Origin: Scylla paramamosain
Lineage: Eukaryota; Arthropoda; Malacostraca; Decapoda; Portunidae
Assembly (NCBI RefSeq): GCF_035594125.1
Contig: NC_087178.1
Span: 9,909,001-9,973,000 of the forward strand
Direction: 5' to 3'
Length of the DNA stretch: 64,000 nucleotides
Shown: positions 1 through 12,410 of the stretch, one piece after another
Layout: every line of letters starts with the position of its first letter
Position numbering within the stretch: the first letter of the stretch is position 1
The notes under the pieces: generated by a model
Database searches by the model: none
What the model was told of the DNA's origin: nothing
What the model saw: the letters and a program-made list of their open reading frames with translations, nothing else
Made by a program: the position numbers and the translations under genes

Positions 1-3000
1 TTTCGATGCATTTTGGCGATTTGCTATTTATTAATGTGAAACTCAAAATACACGTTAGTTGGTCTCGATATCGAGTACTATTCATGAGTTTCAGCATTTT
101 GTTATATAATGAAATAGTTATTTTTTGTAATATTATTCTTTTTCTCCATAAAGCGTTTTGTACTCGTTATAGCGTTTTGTACGTAGGAAGCTCTATAACA
201 TTCAAAAGACACGTTTTTTCGTAATGATGTTTTATATTGCCATATACGTTGCTTTGCATGCATTTTGGCATTTTGTTAAATACACTTAAAATATAAGTTT
301 TAGGTAATGTTTTTTTTTTTATTAAGTGCTGTTAATGCGTTTTAGAGTCTTTGTACCTAAATAGGTAAAAAAAAGAAAAACGATTATAATACATCTTTCA
401 TAATGTCATTTCGTTTTCCAAAATAGAGGACTTTGCATATATTTTGGTGTTTGTTTACGTAACAAGCTCAAAAAAACTCAAAATACTTGTTTTTCGTAAG
501 GTTATTCTCTCTCTTTTTTTTTTATGAAGTGTGTTTTGCATGTTTTAGAGTTTTGGTGCTAAAGAAATTAAAAAACCCTGAAAAGACACTTGTTCGTAAT
601 GTTGTTTTACATGTATATTCCCATATAGGGTGATTTCTATGTTTTTTTTTTTTTTTCAGCGTTATGATGCCTTATACGAAAAAAAAAAAAATAAATAAAT
701 AAAAAACCATCAAAAAACATTTTTCTAGTATGTAGTTTTGTTTCCATATATAGGTGACTGTGAATACATTATGGCATTTTGGTACCTAATTATAAAAAAA
801 AAAAAAATAAATAAAATTATTGTTAATGTTGTTCTGATTTGTCGATATAAAGTGCACTATAAAATTCATGCGTTTTAGTATTTTGCTACCTAAGAAGCTC
901 TAAAACTCTCATAATACACCTTTTTCCTAATGTCTTTTCGTTTAATATTACAGAGTCTTTTGCTTGCATTTTGGCTTTTTTCCACGTACTAAGCTCAAAA
1001 ACAAACAAAAACACGTTTTTGATACTTATAGTTTTCTTCATGATTTTTTTTTTTTTGGAAGCGTTTCAGCGTTTTTGGTACGTAAGTAGCTCAAAAACAC
1101 TATATAGAGACGTTTTGGTAATGTCTTGTTCTCCCATATAGGATACTTTCCCTCCTTTTTTTTTATCGTTTGGGTGTCTGCACGCACATAAATATAAAAA
1201 AAAAAAACACGTTTCTGGAAATCTTGTTTCCTTTCCACGAATTTAAATACCTAACAATATGATATACACTCAAAATAATACGTAATGTAATTCTGTTTCT
1301 CTCTATAGAGTGTTATTCATACTCATTCATAGCGTTTTGGTACTTATGAAACTAATAAAATAATCATAATACACGTTTTTCGTAATGTTTATTCATTTCC
1401 CCATTTAGGGTACTGTGCTTACTTTTTGTCGTTTTTCTACGAAACAAGTTGAAAAAACACTCAAAATACTTATTTTCTTAATGTTATTAATAATATTTTA
1501 CATGCGTTTCAAAGTTTTGGTACATAAGTTGCTCAAAAACAGTGCAAAAAAAAAAAAAAGTTTTTGGTAATGTGTTGTTTTCCCATATAGGGTGTTTTTT
1601 TGTTTCTTTTTTATTTCGTTTTCGTGTCTAACACACTCATTAACAATCAAAAGACACTTTTCTTGAAGTCTCGTTTTCTTTCACCCTATAGGGTGTTTTG
1701 TTTGCATTTTGGAGTTTTGGTACCTGACAATGTGAAATACACTCAAAATACATGTTTTCGGAAATATTGTTTTTTTTTTTTTTTTTTATAGAGTGCTAAT
1801 TTATAGATTGCCTTTTAGCGGTTTGTTACCTAAGAGGTAAAAAAAAAACACCTTTCTCGTAATATTTTTTTTTCCATTTAACCAAATAGGGTACTTGGAA
1901 TGTATTTTGACGTTTTTCACGTAACAGCCTCAAAAACAATCAAAAAACTTGTTTTTGGTAATGTTATTCTGTTTCTCCATCAAGGGTGTTTTGCATGCGT
2001 TTTAGCGTTTTGATACCTAAGTTGCTCAAAAATACTGAAAAGAGACATTTTTGTTAATGTTTTGTTTTCCATTACAGTGTGATTTCCATGCTTTTCATTT
2101 TTTTGGAGGTAGAACATTCATAAACACTGAAAAGACACCTTTCTGGAAAACTCGTTTTCTTTCGCATGCTTTGCATGTGTACCTAACAATGAGAAATACA
2201 CTCCAATTACAAGTTTTTGGTAATGTTATTATGTTTCTCCATGAAGATTTTTTTTTTCTATTTTTTTTGCGTGCGGCTTAGGTTTTTGGTATGTAATAAG
2301 CTCAAAAACACTTAAAAGACACGTTTTCCTTAGTGTTCTTTTCTTGTTCAAATCAAGTGATTTCCAAGCTTTATATCGGTTTAGTGTCTAAACACTCAAA
2401 AAAACACGTTTCTGGAAACATCGTTTCATTTCCTCATGAAGGTTACTTTGCATGCATTTTTGCGTTTTCTACGTTACAAGCTCATAAACACATAAAATAC
2501 TTGTTTTTGAGAATTTTATTCTGTTTCTCCATAAAGAGTGTTTTGCAAACGTATTAGCGTTTTGGTACGTAAGAAGCTCAAAAAGATTGAAAACACATGT
2601 TTTTGATAATGTTTTTTATTCCCATATGGTGATCTTTCCATGCTTTTTAGCATTCTGGTACCTAGCAGATTCATAAACATTCAAAAGACACGTTTCATTA
2701 AATTTAGTTTTGTTTGTTAGTTAGTGGGCTTCCATACATTTTTGCGTTTTGGCACCTAACAATATGAAAAAACACTCAAAATACACTTTTTTGGTAATGT
2801 TGTTATGTTTATCCATAGAGTGCTATTCATGCGTTTTCACATTTTGCTACCTAAGAAGCTCAAATTTACTCATAATACACGTTTCTCGTAATGTCTTATT
2901 CTTTCTTCATATAGAATACTTTGCATACATTATGGCGTTTTTCTTCCTAACAAGCTCAAACACTCTCAAATGATTTATTTTTGATGATATTATTCTGTTT

Positions 3001-3120
3001 TTCCATAAGGTGTGTTTTTCATGCATTTTACCTTTTTGGTACGTAAGAAGGTGAAAAAAAAACTTAAAAGACACGTTTTTGGCAAAGTAGTTTTTTTTTT
3101 ATTTCCATGTATATGTGTAT
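1..3120 (+). repeat. Family A monomers, forward block 1
   Basis: About 32 diverged monomers in F orientation. No fixed higher-order register is apparent here. Many monomers have expanded A or T homopolymers, for example around 640-700, 790-810 and 1535-1560. A 12-bp palindrome CTCGATATCGAG lies at 64-75, in place of the usual GGTAATGTT region. The segment 1805-2397 has an inverted partner at 12411-13000. Confidence 0.85.
64..75. repeat. 12-bp perfect palindrome CTCGATATCGAG
   Basis: Within a monomer whose usual GGTAATGTT...TTTCTCC portion is replaced by GTTAGTTGGT and this palindrome. Conserved in copy 2 at 30682-30693. No function can be assigned. Confidence 0.75.
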
Positions 3121-6100
3121 ATAAACTTGTTAACTACAAAACAGTAAAAAGCATGAAAACTTCCCTATACTGGAAAAGCAAAAACAACATTTTTTCAGTA
3201 TTTTTCAGCTACTAACGTACAAAAACGCTAAAATGCTTGCAAAAATCCCTTCATGGAAAAAACAAATAACCTTACCACAAACTAGTATTTCATTTTATTT
3301 CTTAAGCTTGTCACGTACAAAAGCGCCAAAATGCATGCAAAGTACACTATATATGGATACGAAAGTGCATTACGAGAAACGTGCAGTATGAGTGTTTTCA
3401 AATTATTAGGTACCAAAACGCTAAAGCGAATGAATAGCACTCTATATGGAGAAACAAAAACGCAAAAATGCATGAAAAGCATCATATATGAGGGAAAATA
3501 CGACACTTCTAGAAACGTGTCTTTTCAGTGTTTGTAATCGTATTAGGTACCAAAACGCTAAAAAGCAAGGAAAGAACCATACATGGGAAAACAAAACATT
3601 ACAAAAAAGTCTTTTCATTATTTTGAGCTACTTACATACTAAAACGCAAAGGTGCATGCAAAACACCTTTTATGGAGAAACAGCAAAACGTGTATTTTTA
3701 ATGTTTTAAGATAATTACGTAAAAAAATTTCAAAATTCATGTAAAGTTCCCAATATGGGGAAACGAAAAGACATTACGAGAAACGTATATTATAATTATT
3801 TTACACCTTTATTAGGTTGAAAAATACGAAAATGCATGATTACCACTCTATATGGAGTAACAGAGCAACATTACTAAAACCGTGTATTTTGTTTGTTTTA
3901 ACAACATTATGTACCAAAACGTCGAAATTCATGCAAATTGCAATCTATGGGAGAAACGAAACGAAATTTCCAGAAACGTAAATTTTGAGTGTTTATGAGC
4001 GTGTTAGGCACCAAAACTCTAAAAAATAAAAATGGAAAGCATTCTATATGGGAATAAAAAACAAAATTATCAAAAAAATAGTATTTTTTTAGTGTTTTTG
4101 AGCTACTTTTATATCAAAACGCTTGAACAGACGCAAAACACGCTTTATGGAAAAACAAAATAACAATACAAAAAAAAAAAACTATATTTTCAGTGTTTTT
4201 GAGGTATGTAAGTAGAATAACGCCGAAATGTATGCAAAGTTCCCTATGCCGGGAAACGAAGACATTTCGAGAAACGTATTATGAGAGTTTTTGAGCTTTT
4301 TAGGTACCAAACACAAGGGCACCTTAATAGTACTCTATATGGAGAAACAAAACAACACGAATGAAAATATATATTTTGAGTGGTTTTCATGTTATTAGGT
4401 ACCAAAGCGCAAAAAAAACATGCAAAGACCTCTAAAAGATGACACAAAACGAAATTACAAGAAACCTATCTTTTGAGTGTTTCTACGTGTTAAGCACCAA
4501 AACAATAAGAGGTATGAAAAGAGCACTATGTTGGAAGGGAAAAAGAAATAGCCAACAAAGTGACTTTTCACGTGTTTGGAAGTTTTTAAATTTATAATGT
4601 ACCAAAACGATAAAACATGCAAAACACCCTTCCTGCAGAAACATAAAACATTACCAAAAAAGAGCATTTTGAGCGATTTTTCAGCTTGTTATGTACAAAA
4701 GCGTCAAAATGCATATAAAGTACCCTATATAAGAAAACGAAAAGACATTAAGAGAAACCAGTATTACGAGTTTTTTTTTTTTTTTAGCTTATTAGGTACC
4801 GAAAAAATAAAACGCACGATTTGCCTTATGTATGGAGAAAACGTGTATTTCAAAAGCATTTAGCTTTGTTAGGTATCAAAACGCCAAAATGCATGCAAAG
4901 CACCCGATATGGGCAATTTAAACGACATTTCCAGAAACATGTCTTTTGAGAGTTTATGAGTGTGTTAGGCACAAAAAGCTCTTAAAAAGCATGGAAAGTA
5001 TCGTAAATGGGAAAACATTAAGTGTTTTGAGGTACTTGCATACCAAACCGCTAAAACGGTTGGAAAACACACTTTATGTTTATGAGCATGTTAGGTACCA
5101 AGAAGCTAAAAACCAAGGAAAGCACCCTATAGGAGAAAACAAATGATTACAAAAACTTTTAATATCAGTCCTTATGAGCTACTTACATACAAAAACACTT
5201 AAACGCATCCAAAATGCCTTTTTTTTTTTTTTTACTGAATAACATTACCAAAAAAGCGTATATTTTTAATGTTTTGAGCTTGTTACGCAAAAAAAAGTAA
5301 CCTAAGACATTATGAGAAACTTATATAAAGAGCGTTTTTGAGCTTCTCAGGTACCAAAACGCGAAAATGCATAAATAATACTCTCTTTAGAGAAACACAA
5401 CAATATTAGATACCAAAACGCTAAAAAGCAACGAAAGCTCTTTATTTGGAAAAGCAAAACATTACCAAAAGCGTGTCTTTTGAGAGTTTTTACAGCTACT
5501 TACATACCAAAACGCTAAAATGCATGCAAAGCACATTTTATGAAGAAACAGAATAACATTACCAGAAACGTGTATTTTGAGTTTTTTTTTTTTATCTTAC
5601 GTATAAAAAAAGCAAAAATGCATGCAAAGTATCCTAAATGGCGATACGAAAAGAAATAAAAAGACACTTCATTTATCAGTGTTTTTGAGATTCTTAGGTA
5701 GCAAAATGCACAAACGCATGTATAACATTATATATGAAGAAACAGAAGAACATTACCGAAAACGTATATTTTGAGTGTTTTTTCACATTGTTACGTAACA
5801 AAAACGCCAAAATGCATGGAAATCACACAATGTGGATAAAATAAAGGACATTACGAGAAAGATGCCATTAGTGTTTTTGAGCGTCTTAGGTACCAAACGC
5901 AAAAACTATTTAGTACCACTGTATATGGAGAAACAGAACATTACCAAAAACGTTTATTTTGTGTTTTTTTCACAATTTTATGTACCAAAAGGTCAAAATG
6001 ACTCCAGAGCACCATCTATGTTTGGTGAGATGAAAAGATACATCCAGAAACATGTCTTTTGAGTGTCGATTATTGTTGTTAGGTACCAAAGTTATAAAAA

Positions 6101-6214
6101 GCATGGAAAGCTACCTATATGAAAGAACAAGTCAACCAAAAATTTATCTTTTGGGTATTTTCAGCTACTTACGTACCATAACGCTGAGATGTATGCAAAA
6201 CACCCTTTACGAGA
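3121..6214 (-). repeat. Family A monomers, reversed block (left arm of inverted repeat from 3683)
   Basis: The + strand now reads the complement of the monomer: GGAGAAACA, then CATTACCAAAAACGTGT, then GTACCAAAACGC, then AAAATGCATGCAAAG. The F-to-R switch lies near 3110-3130, in an AT-rich hinge between a T-run and AAACTTGTTAACTAC. From 3683 to 6206 the block is the reverse complement of 8362-12380, apart from indels. Confidence 0.85.
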
Positions 6215-8185
6215 CTTTACGAGAAACCTGTGTTGTGAGTGATTTCAGCGTGTTAGTCACCAAAACAATAAATAATATGGAAGTCATTCTATGTGAAATC
6301 CAAAACAAAATTACTGAAAACGTGTCTTTTCCGTGTTTTACGTAGAAAAACGCTAAAACGGATGCAAACCAAACAAAATGAAAAAAAATAGAAAAACATT
6401 ACCAAAAAGGTACATTTTGAGTGTTTTTCAGCTCTTTACTTACAAAAAACGCGATAATGGATGCAAAGCTCTCTATATTGGTTAACAAATGGACATTACG
6501 AGAAATGTGTATAATGAGTGTTTTATAGATTCTCAAGAACCACAAGGCAAAAAACGCAAAAACTCGTATATATGGAGATACCAAAATGCTGAAACTCCTG
6601 AATAACACTCTTAATTAAGAAACAGAACAACCTTTCTAAATACGTGTATTTTGAGTGTTTTTCACATTCTTAGTTACCAAAACCCCAAATTGCATACGAA
6701 ACTAGCTTTATGTGGGGAAAAAAGTGACATTACCAGAATAGTATCTTTTCAGTGTTTTTGAGCGTGTTAGGCAATAAAGCACTAAAAAGGAGGGCAATCA
6801 TATTACATGGGAATAAAAGCAACTTTTACCAAGAACTTGCCTTTAAGTGTTTTTGAGCTAAAACGCATGCAAAACACCCCTTATGGAGAAACAGAATAAC
6901 ATTACCAAAAACATGTATTTTGAGTATTTTTGATTATGTTACCTATAAAAACTCTAATAATGCAAAGAAACTTATGTTTGAGAAACGAAAGAACATTTCG
7001 AGAAACGTGTATTATGAGTGCTTTTAATTTTTTTAAGTACCAAAAAGCTAAAACCCTAAAATAACATTCTTTAGAGAGAAAAAAAAATAAATAAATAAAA
7101 AAACTGGATTTTTTTTTTTATTTATCTTTAAAGGTACCGAGATGCCAAAATTGTGGCAAAATTCAGGAAAATTATGTGAGAAAAGAATATTATGAAAAAA
7201 AGTTAATTTTTGCTTTTTTTTCGGACTGTTATGTACCAAACCCTAAAGTGGATGCAAAGCCACCTATAATGGGAAATTAAACGACTTCACCAGAAACCTG
7301 TCTTTTGAGCGTTTTTCAGCATGTTAGGCACCAAAACGATAAATAATATGGAAGTCACTCAAAATGGGAATCCATCACAAAATTGCTGAAAAGGTGTCTT
7401 TTCAGTGTTTTAGGTAAAAAAAAACGCTAAAAAGGATGCAAACCAACGAATATGAAGAAACAGAATAATATTACCAAAAGGTATATTATGAATGTTTTTG
7501 AGCTTCTTACCTACAAAGAAAGCGAAAATGGATGGAAAGCACTCTATATTGGGATACAAAAGGACATTACGAGAAACGTGTATAATAAGTGTTTTATAGT
7601 TTCACAAGAACCACAAGGCAAAAAACGCAAAAACTCGTGTATATAAAGAATTTTCTTAGATACCAAAATGCTGAAACTCAGGAATAACGCTCTTAATTAA
7701 GAATACAGAAAAACCTTACCAAAATTGTGTATTTTGAGTGCTTTTCACATTCTTAGTTACCAAAACTCCAAATTGCATGCGAAACTAACTTTATGTGGGA
7801 AAAAAATGACATTACCAGTAAAGTGTCTTTTGAGTGTTTTTGAGCGTGATAGGCAATAAAGCACTATAAAGCAGGGAAATCACATGACATGGGAATAAAA
7901 CCAACTTTTACCAAGAACTTGCCTTTAAGTGTTTCTGAGCTTTTTACATATCAAAACGCTAAAACGCATGCAGAACACCCTTTATGGAGAAACAGAATAA
8001 CATTACCAAAAACATGTATTTTGAGTGTTTTTGATCATGTTACCTATAAAAAAGCTTAAATACATGCAAAGAACCCTATATTTGGAAAATGAAAGGACGT
8101 TACGAGAAACGTGTATTATGAGTATTTTTTTTAAGTTCGTTAAGTATGAAAAAGCTAAAACCCACAAATAACATTCTTTATAGAG
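6215..8185 (-). repeat. Family B higher-order repeat, reversed, about 1.8 units
   Basis: The block reads family B monomers in reverse order: 9, 8, 7, 6, 5, 4, 3, 2, 1, 11, 10, 9, 8, 7, 6, 5, 4, 3, 2, 1. The marker insert of monomer 6 appears reversed as GAACCACAAGGCAAAAAACG near 6537 and 7610. Monomer 11 is seen reversed near 7130-7190. The join to family A at about 6215 sits in CTTTACGAGACTTTACGAG, a 9-bp direct repeat (TTTACGAGA or near) that may mark the crossover. The block forms the spacer between the two arms of the family A inverted repeat. Confidence 0.85.
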
Positions 8186-9789
8186 TGTTTTCGTACCTAA
8201 CAATGTGAAAAACACTCAAAAAGCACATTTTTGGTAATTTTGTTCTTTTCTCCATATAGAGTGCTCTTCAATGCGTCAAATAGGTCTTGGTACCTAAGAA
8301 ATAAAAAAAAAAAAACACTCATTATAAAAGTTTCTTCTAATGTCTTTTCGTTTCCACATGCAAAGTGTGTTTTGCATGCATCTCAGCGTTATGGTACGTA
8401 AGTAGCTGAAAATACCCAAAAGAAAAATTTTTGGTTGTGTTGTTCTTTCATACAGGTAGCTTTCAATGTTTTTTTTATATAACTTTGGTACCTAATACGT
8501 TCATCAACACTCAAAAGACATGTTTCTGGAAATGTCGTTTCATCTCCCCATAGATGGTGCTCTAGAGGCATTTTGACGTTTGGGTACATAAAATTGTGAA
8601 AAACACTCAAAATAAACGTTTTTGGTAATGTTCTGTTTCTCCATATACAGTGTTACTAAATAGTTTTTGCGTTTGATACCTAAGACGCTCAAAGACACTA
8701 ATAATACATCTTTCTCGTAATGTCCATATTGGGTGATTTCCATGCATTTTGGTGTTTTTGTTAAGTAACAATGTGAAAAATGCTCAAAATATACGTTTTC
8801 GGTAATGTTCTTCTGTTTCTTCATATATAATGTTATACATGCGTTTGTTCATTTTGCTACCTAAAGATCTCAAAAACACTGATAAATGAAATGTCTTTTT
8901 ATTTCTTTTCCTATCGCCATTTAGGATACTTTGCATGCATTTTTTTTTTTTTTTTGTACGTAAGATAAAAAAAAAACTCAAAATATACGTTTCTGGTAAT
9001 GTTATTCTGTTTCTCCATAAAATGTGCTTTGCATACATTTTAGCGTTTTGGTACGTAACTAGCTATAAAAGCTCTCAAAAGACACGCTTTTGGTAATGTT
9101 TTGCTTTTCCAAATAGAGAGTTTTCGTTGCTTTTCAGCGTGTTGGTATCTAATATTGTTGTGTTTCTCTAAAGAGAGTATTATTCATGCATTTTCGCGTT
9201 TTGGTACCTGAGAAGCTCAAAAACGCTCTTAATATAAGTTTCTCATAATGCGTTTGGTTACTTTTTTTTTTTTGAGGGGGTGAGTTAAGAAGCTCAAAAT
9301 ATTGAAAATATACTTTTTTTGGTAATGTTTTTAAGTTTTTTTTTTTCCAAAAAAGGCGTTTTGGATGCGTGTAAGTGTTTTTTGTATGTAAGTAGCTCAT
9401 AAGAACTGAAATGAAAAGTTTTTGTAATCTTTTGTTTTCTCCCATAGGGTGCTTTCCTTGGTTTTTAGCTTCTTGGTACCTAACACGCTCATAAACACTG
9501 AAAGGACATGTTTCTGGAAATGTTTCCTTTCCCCATATAGTATGCTTTGCATGCATTTTCGCGTTCCGGTACCTAATAACGTGAAAAAAGCCTTAAAACA
9601 CAAGTTTTTGGTTAATCTTGTTCTGTTTCTCCATATAGAGTATTATTCATACGTTTTAGTGTTCTGGTACCTATGAAGCTCAATACCACTCAAAATATAC
9701 GTTTCTTTTAATGTTTTCTTTTCCCCTTTTAGGGTTATTTGCATGTATTTTATCGTTTTTGTACGTAACAGGCGCAAAATTTCTGAAAA

Positions 9790-12110
9790 TGCATGTTTTT
9801 GGTAAAGCTGTTGAGTTTCTTCATAAAATGTGTTTTGCAACCGTTTTAGCGGTTTGGTACGTAAGTAGCTCAAAACAATGTTTTCCCATTTACGGTACTT
9901 TTCATGCTTTTTAAGATTTTTTTGTGCCTAACACACTCATAAACTCTCAAAAGACATGTTTCTGGAAATATCATCTATTTTCCCCATATCGGGTGCTTTG
10001 CATGCATTTTGGCGTTTTGATACCTACCAACACTAAATACACTTAAAATACACGTTTTCTCCATACAGAATGCAAATCATACGTTTTATTGTTTTGGTAC
10101 CTAATAAGCTAAAAAGAAAAAAAAACTCATGATACTGGTTTCTCTTAATGTCTTTTCGTTTTCTTATATAGGGTACTTTATATGCATTTTGACGATTTGT
10201 ACATAATAAGCTCATAAATCGTTGAAAATGCTCGTTTTTGATAATGTTTTTTGTTTCTGCAGGAAGGGTGTTTTGCTTGTTTTATCGTTGTGGTACATTA
10301 TAATTTTAAAAACTTCCAAACACGTGAAAAGTCACTTTGTTGGTTATTTCTTTTTCCCTTCCACCATAGTGCTCTTTTCATACTTCTTAGTGTTTTGGTG
10401 CCTAACACGTAGAAACACTCTCAAAACATAGGTTTCTTGTAATGTCGTTTTGCGTTGTCTTTTAGAGGTCTTTGCATGTATTTTTGCGTTTTGGTACCTA
10501 ATAATATGAAAACCACTCAAAATATATATTTTCATTCGTGTTGTTTTGTTTCTCCATATAGAATACTATTAAGGTGCTTTTGAGTTTGGTACCTAAAAAG
10601 CTCAAAAGCTCTCATACACGTTTCTCGAAATGTCTTCGTTTCCCGGCATAGGGAACTTTGCATACATTTCGGCGTTATTCTACTTACATACCTCAAAAAC
10701 ACTGAAAAATTTTTTTTTATTGTTATTTTGTTTCTCCATAAAGCGTGTTTTGCGTCTGTTCAAACGTTTTGATATAGAAGTAGCTCAAAAACACACACAA
10801 AAAAACTATTTTTTTTGTAATTTTGTTTTGTATTCCCATATAGGATGCTTTCTATTTTTATTTTTTTAGAGTTTTGGTGCCTAACACGCTCATAAACACT
10901 CAAAATTCACGTTTCTGGAAATTTCGTTTCGTTTTTGGTTTTTGGTTACATGTTTTTGGTAAATCTGTTGAGTTTCTCCATAAAGTGTGTTTTCCAACCG
11001 TTTTAGCAGTTTGGTACGTAAGTAGCTCAAAACAATGTTTTCCCATTTACGGTACTTTCCTTGCTTTTTAAGAGCTTTTTGTGCCTAACACACTCATAAA
11101 CTCTCAAAAGACATGTTTCTGGAAATGTCGTTTATTTTGTCCATATCGGGTGCTTTGCATGCATTTTGGCGTTTTGATACCTAACAAAGCTAAATACTTT
11201 TGAAATACACGTTTTCTCCATACATGAGGCAAATCGTCCGTTTTATCGTTTCGGTACCTAATAAGCTAAAAAAAAAAAAAAAAAACCTTATAATACTGGT
11301 TTCTCTTAATGTCTTTTCGTTTTCTTACATAGGGTACATTATATGCATTTTGACGCTTTTGTACATAACAAGCTGAAAAATCGCTCAAAATGCTGTTTTT
11401 TGGTAATGTTTTATGTTTCTGCAGGAAGGGTGTTTTGCATGTTTTATCGTTTTGGTACATTATAAATTTAAAAACTTCCAAACACGTGAAAAGTCACTTT
11501 GTTGGTTAATTCTTTTTCTCTTCCAACATAGTGCTCTTTTCATACCTCTTATTGTTTTGGTGCCTAACACGTAGAAACACTCTCAAAAGATAGGTTTCTT
11601 GTAATTTCGTTTTGTGTCGTCTTTTAGAGGTCTTTGCATGTATTTTTGCGCTTTGGTACCTAATAATATGAAAACCACTCAAAATATATATTTTCATTCG
11701 TGTTGTTTTGTTTCTCCATATAGAGTACTATTAAGGTGCCTCTGTGTTTGGTACTTAAAAAGCTGAAAAGCTCTCATAATACACGTTTCTCGAAATGTCT
11801 TCGTTTTCCGGCATAGGGAACTTTGCATACATTTCGGAGTTATTCTTCTTACATACCTCAAAAACACTGAAAATATATATATATTTTTTTGTATTGTTAT
11901 TTTGTTTCTTCGTAAAGCGTGTTTTGCGTCTGTTCAAGCGTTTTGATATAGAAGTAGCTCAAAAACACTAAAAAATACTTTTTTTTTTGTAATTTTGTTT
12001 TGTATTCCAATATAGGAAGGATGCTTTCCATTTTTTATTTTTTTAGAGTTTTGGTGCCTAACACGCTCATAAACACTCAAAATTCACGTTTCTGGAAATT
12101 TCATTTCGTT
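9790..12110 (+). repeat. Local tandem duplication, two units of ~1.16 kb (family A)
   Basis: Unit 1 is about 9790-10945 and unit 2 about 10946-12110. Paired landmarks: CATGTTTTTGGTAAA 9791/10949, CCGTTTTAGC 9841/10998, GCATAGGGAACTTTGCATAC 10646/11811, and CTCATAAACACTCAAAATTC near 10889/12066. The offset is 1157-1177 bp, about twelve monomers. The join at about 10934-10946 reads GTTTCGTTTTTGGTTTTTGG. The duplication is absent from the inverted partner arm (3683-6206) and present in the other 31-kb copy. Confidence 0.88.
11872..11885. repeat. (AT)n microsatellite
   Basis: Short AT run followed by a T-run in unit 2 of the local 1.16-kb duplication. Unit 1 has only A and T homopolymers at that place, so the run arose after that duplication. 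It is also present in copy 2 near 43015. Confidence 0.8.
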
Positions 12111-12380
12111 TCTCCCATAGATTGAACTTTGCATGAATTTCGACGTTTTGGTACATAACATTGTGAAAACAAACAAAATACACGTTTTTAGTAATGTTGC
12201 TCTGTTACTCCATATAGAGTGGTATTCATGCATTTTCGTATTTTTCAACCTAATAAGGTGTAAAGCACTTATAATATACGTTTCTCGTAATGTCTTTTTG
12301 TTTCCCCATATTGGGAACTTTACATGAATTTTGAATGTTTTTACGTAATTATCTTAAAACATTAAAAATACACGTTTTGC

Positions 12381-12410
12381 TTAGGTTAGGTTAGGTTAGG
12401 TTAGGTTAGG
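12381..12410 (+). repeat. (TTAGG)6 interstitial telomere-like tract, copy 1
   Basis: Six perfect tandem TTAGG units follow ACACGTTTTGC and precede TTTTAGTGTTTAGACAC. TTAGG is the telomere repeat of most insects and many other arthropods. The tract sits on an F-to-R switch: sequence to the left mirrors 3683 onward, sequence to the right mirrors 2397 downward, and both homologies stop at the tract. It is too short to be a functional telomere and satellite continues on both sides. It could instead be a chance pentamer expansion. Confidence 0.9.

Larger units (their letters stand above)
8186..12380 (+). repeat. Family A monomers, forward block 2 (right arm of inverted repeat)
   Basis: F orientation resumes near 8185 in the sequence CTTTATAGAGTGTTTTCG. 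Positions 8362-12380 mirror 3683-6206. Two things make this arm longer: an internal tandem duplication of about 1.16 kb (9790-12110), and a stretch of about 333 bp (9498-9830) that the left arm lacks. The arm ends exactly where the TTAGG tract begins. Confidence 0.85.

Noticed and set aside
3400..3480. Recurring GGTACC and GCATGC words as operators or restriction-linked elements
   Set aside because: They are ordinary parts of the monomer consensus that recur with it, and nothing links them to a promoter or gene.
6520..6570. Insert GCCTTGTGGTTC and its reverse as part of a tRNA-like gene
   Set aside because: There is no acceptor stem or cloverleaf around it and no B-box sequence. It is a short AT-rich insert in monomer 6.
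12381..12410. Possible true chromosome end at the TTAGG tract
   Set aside because: Only six units, with more than 12 kb of satellite on one side and more than 50 kb on the other. It is interstitial.
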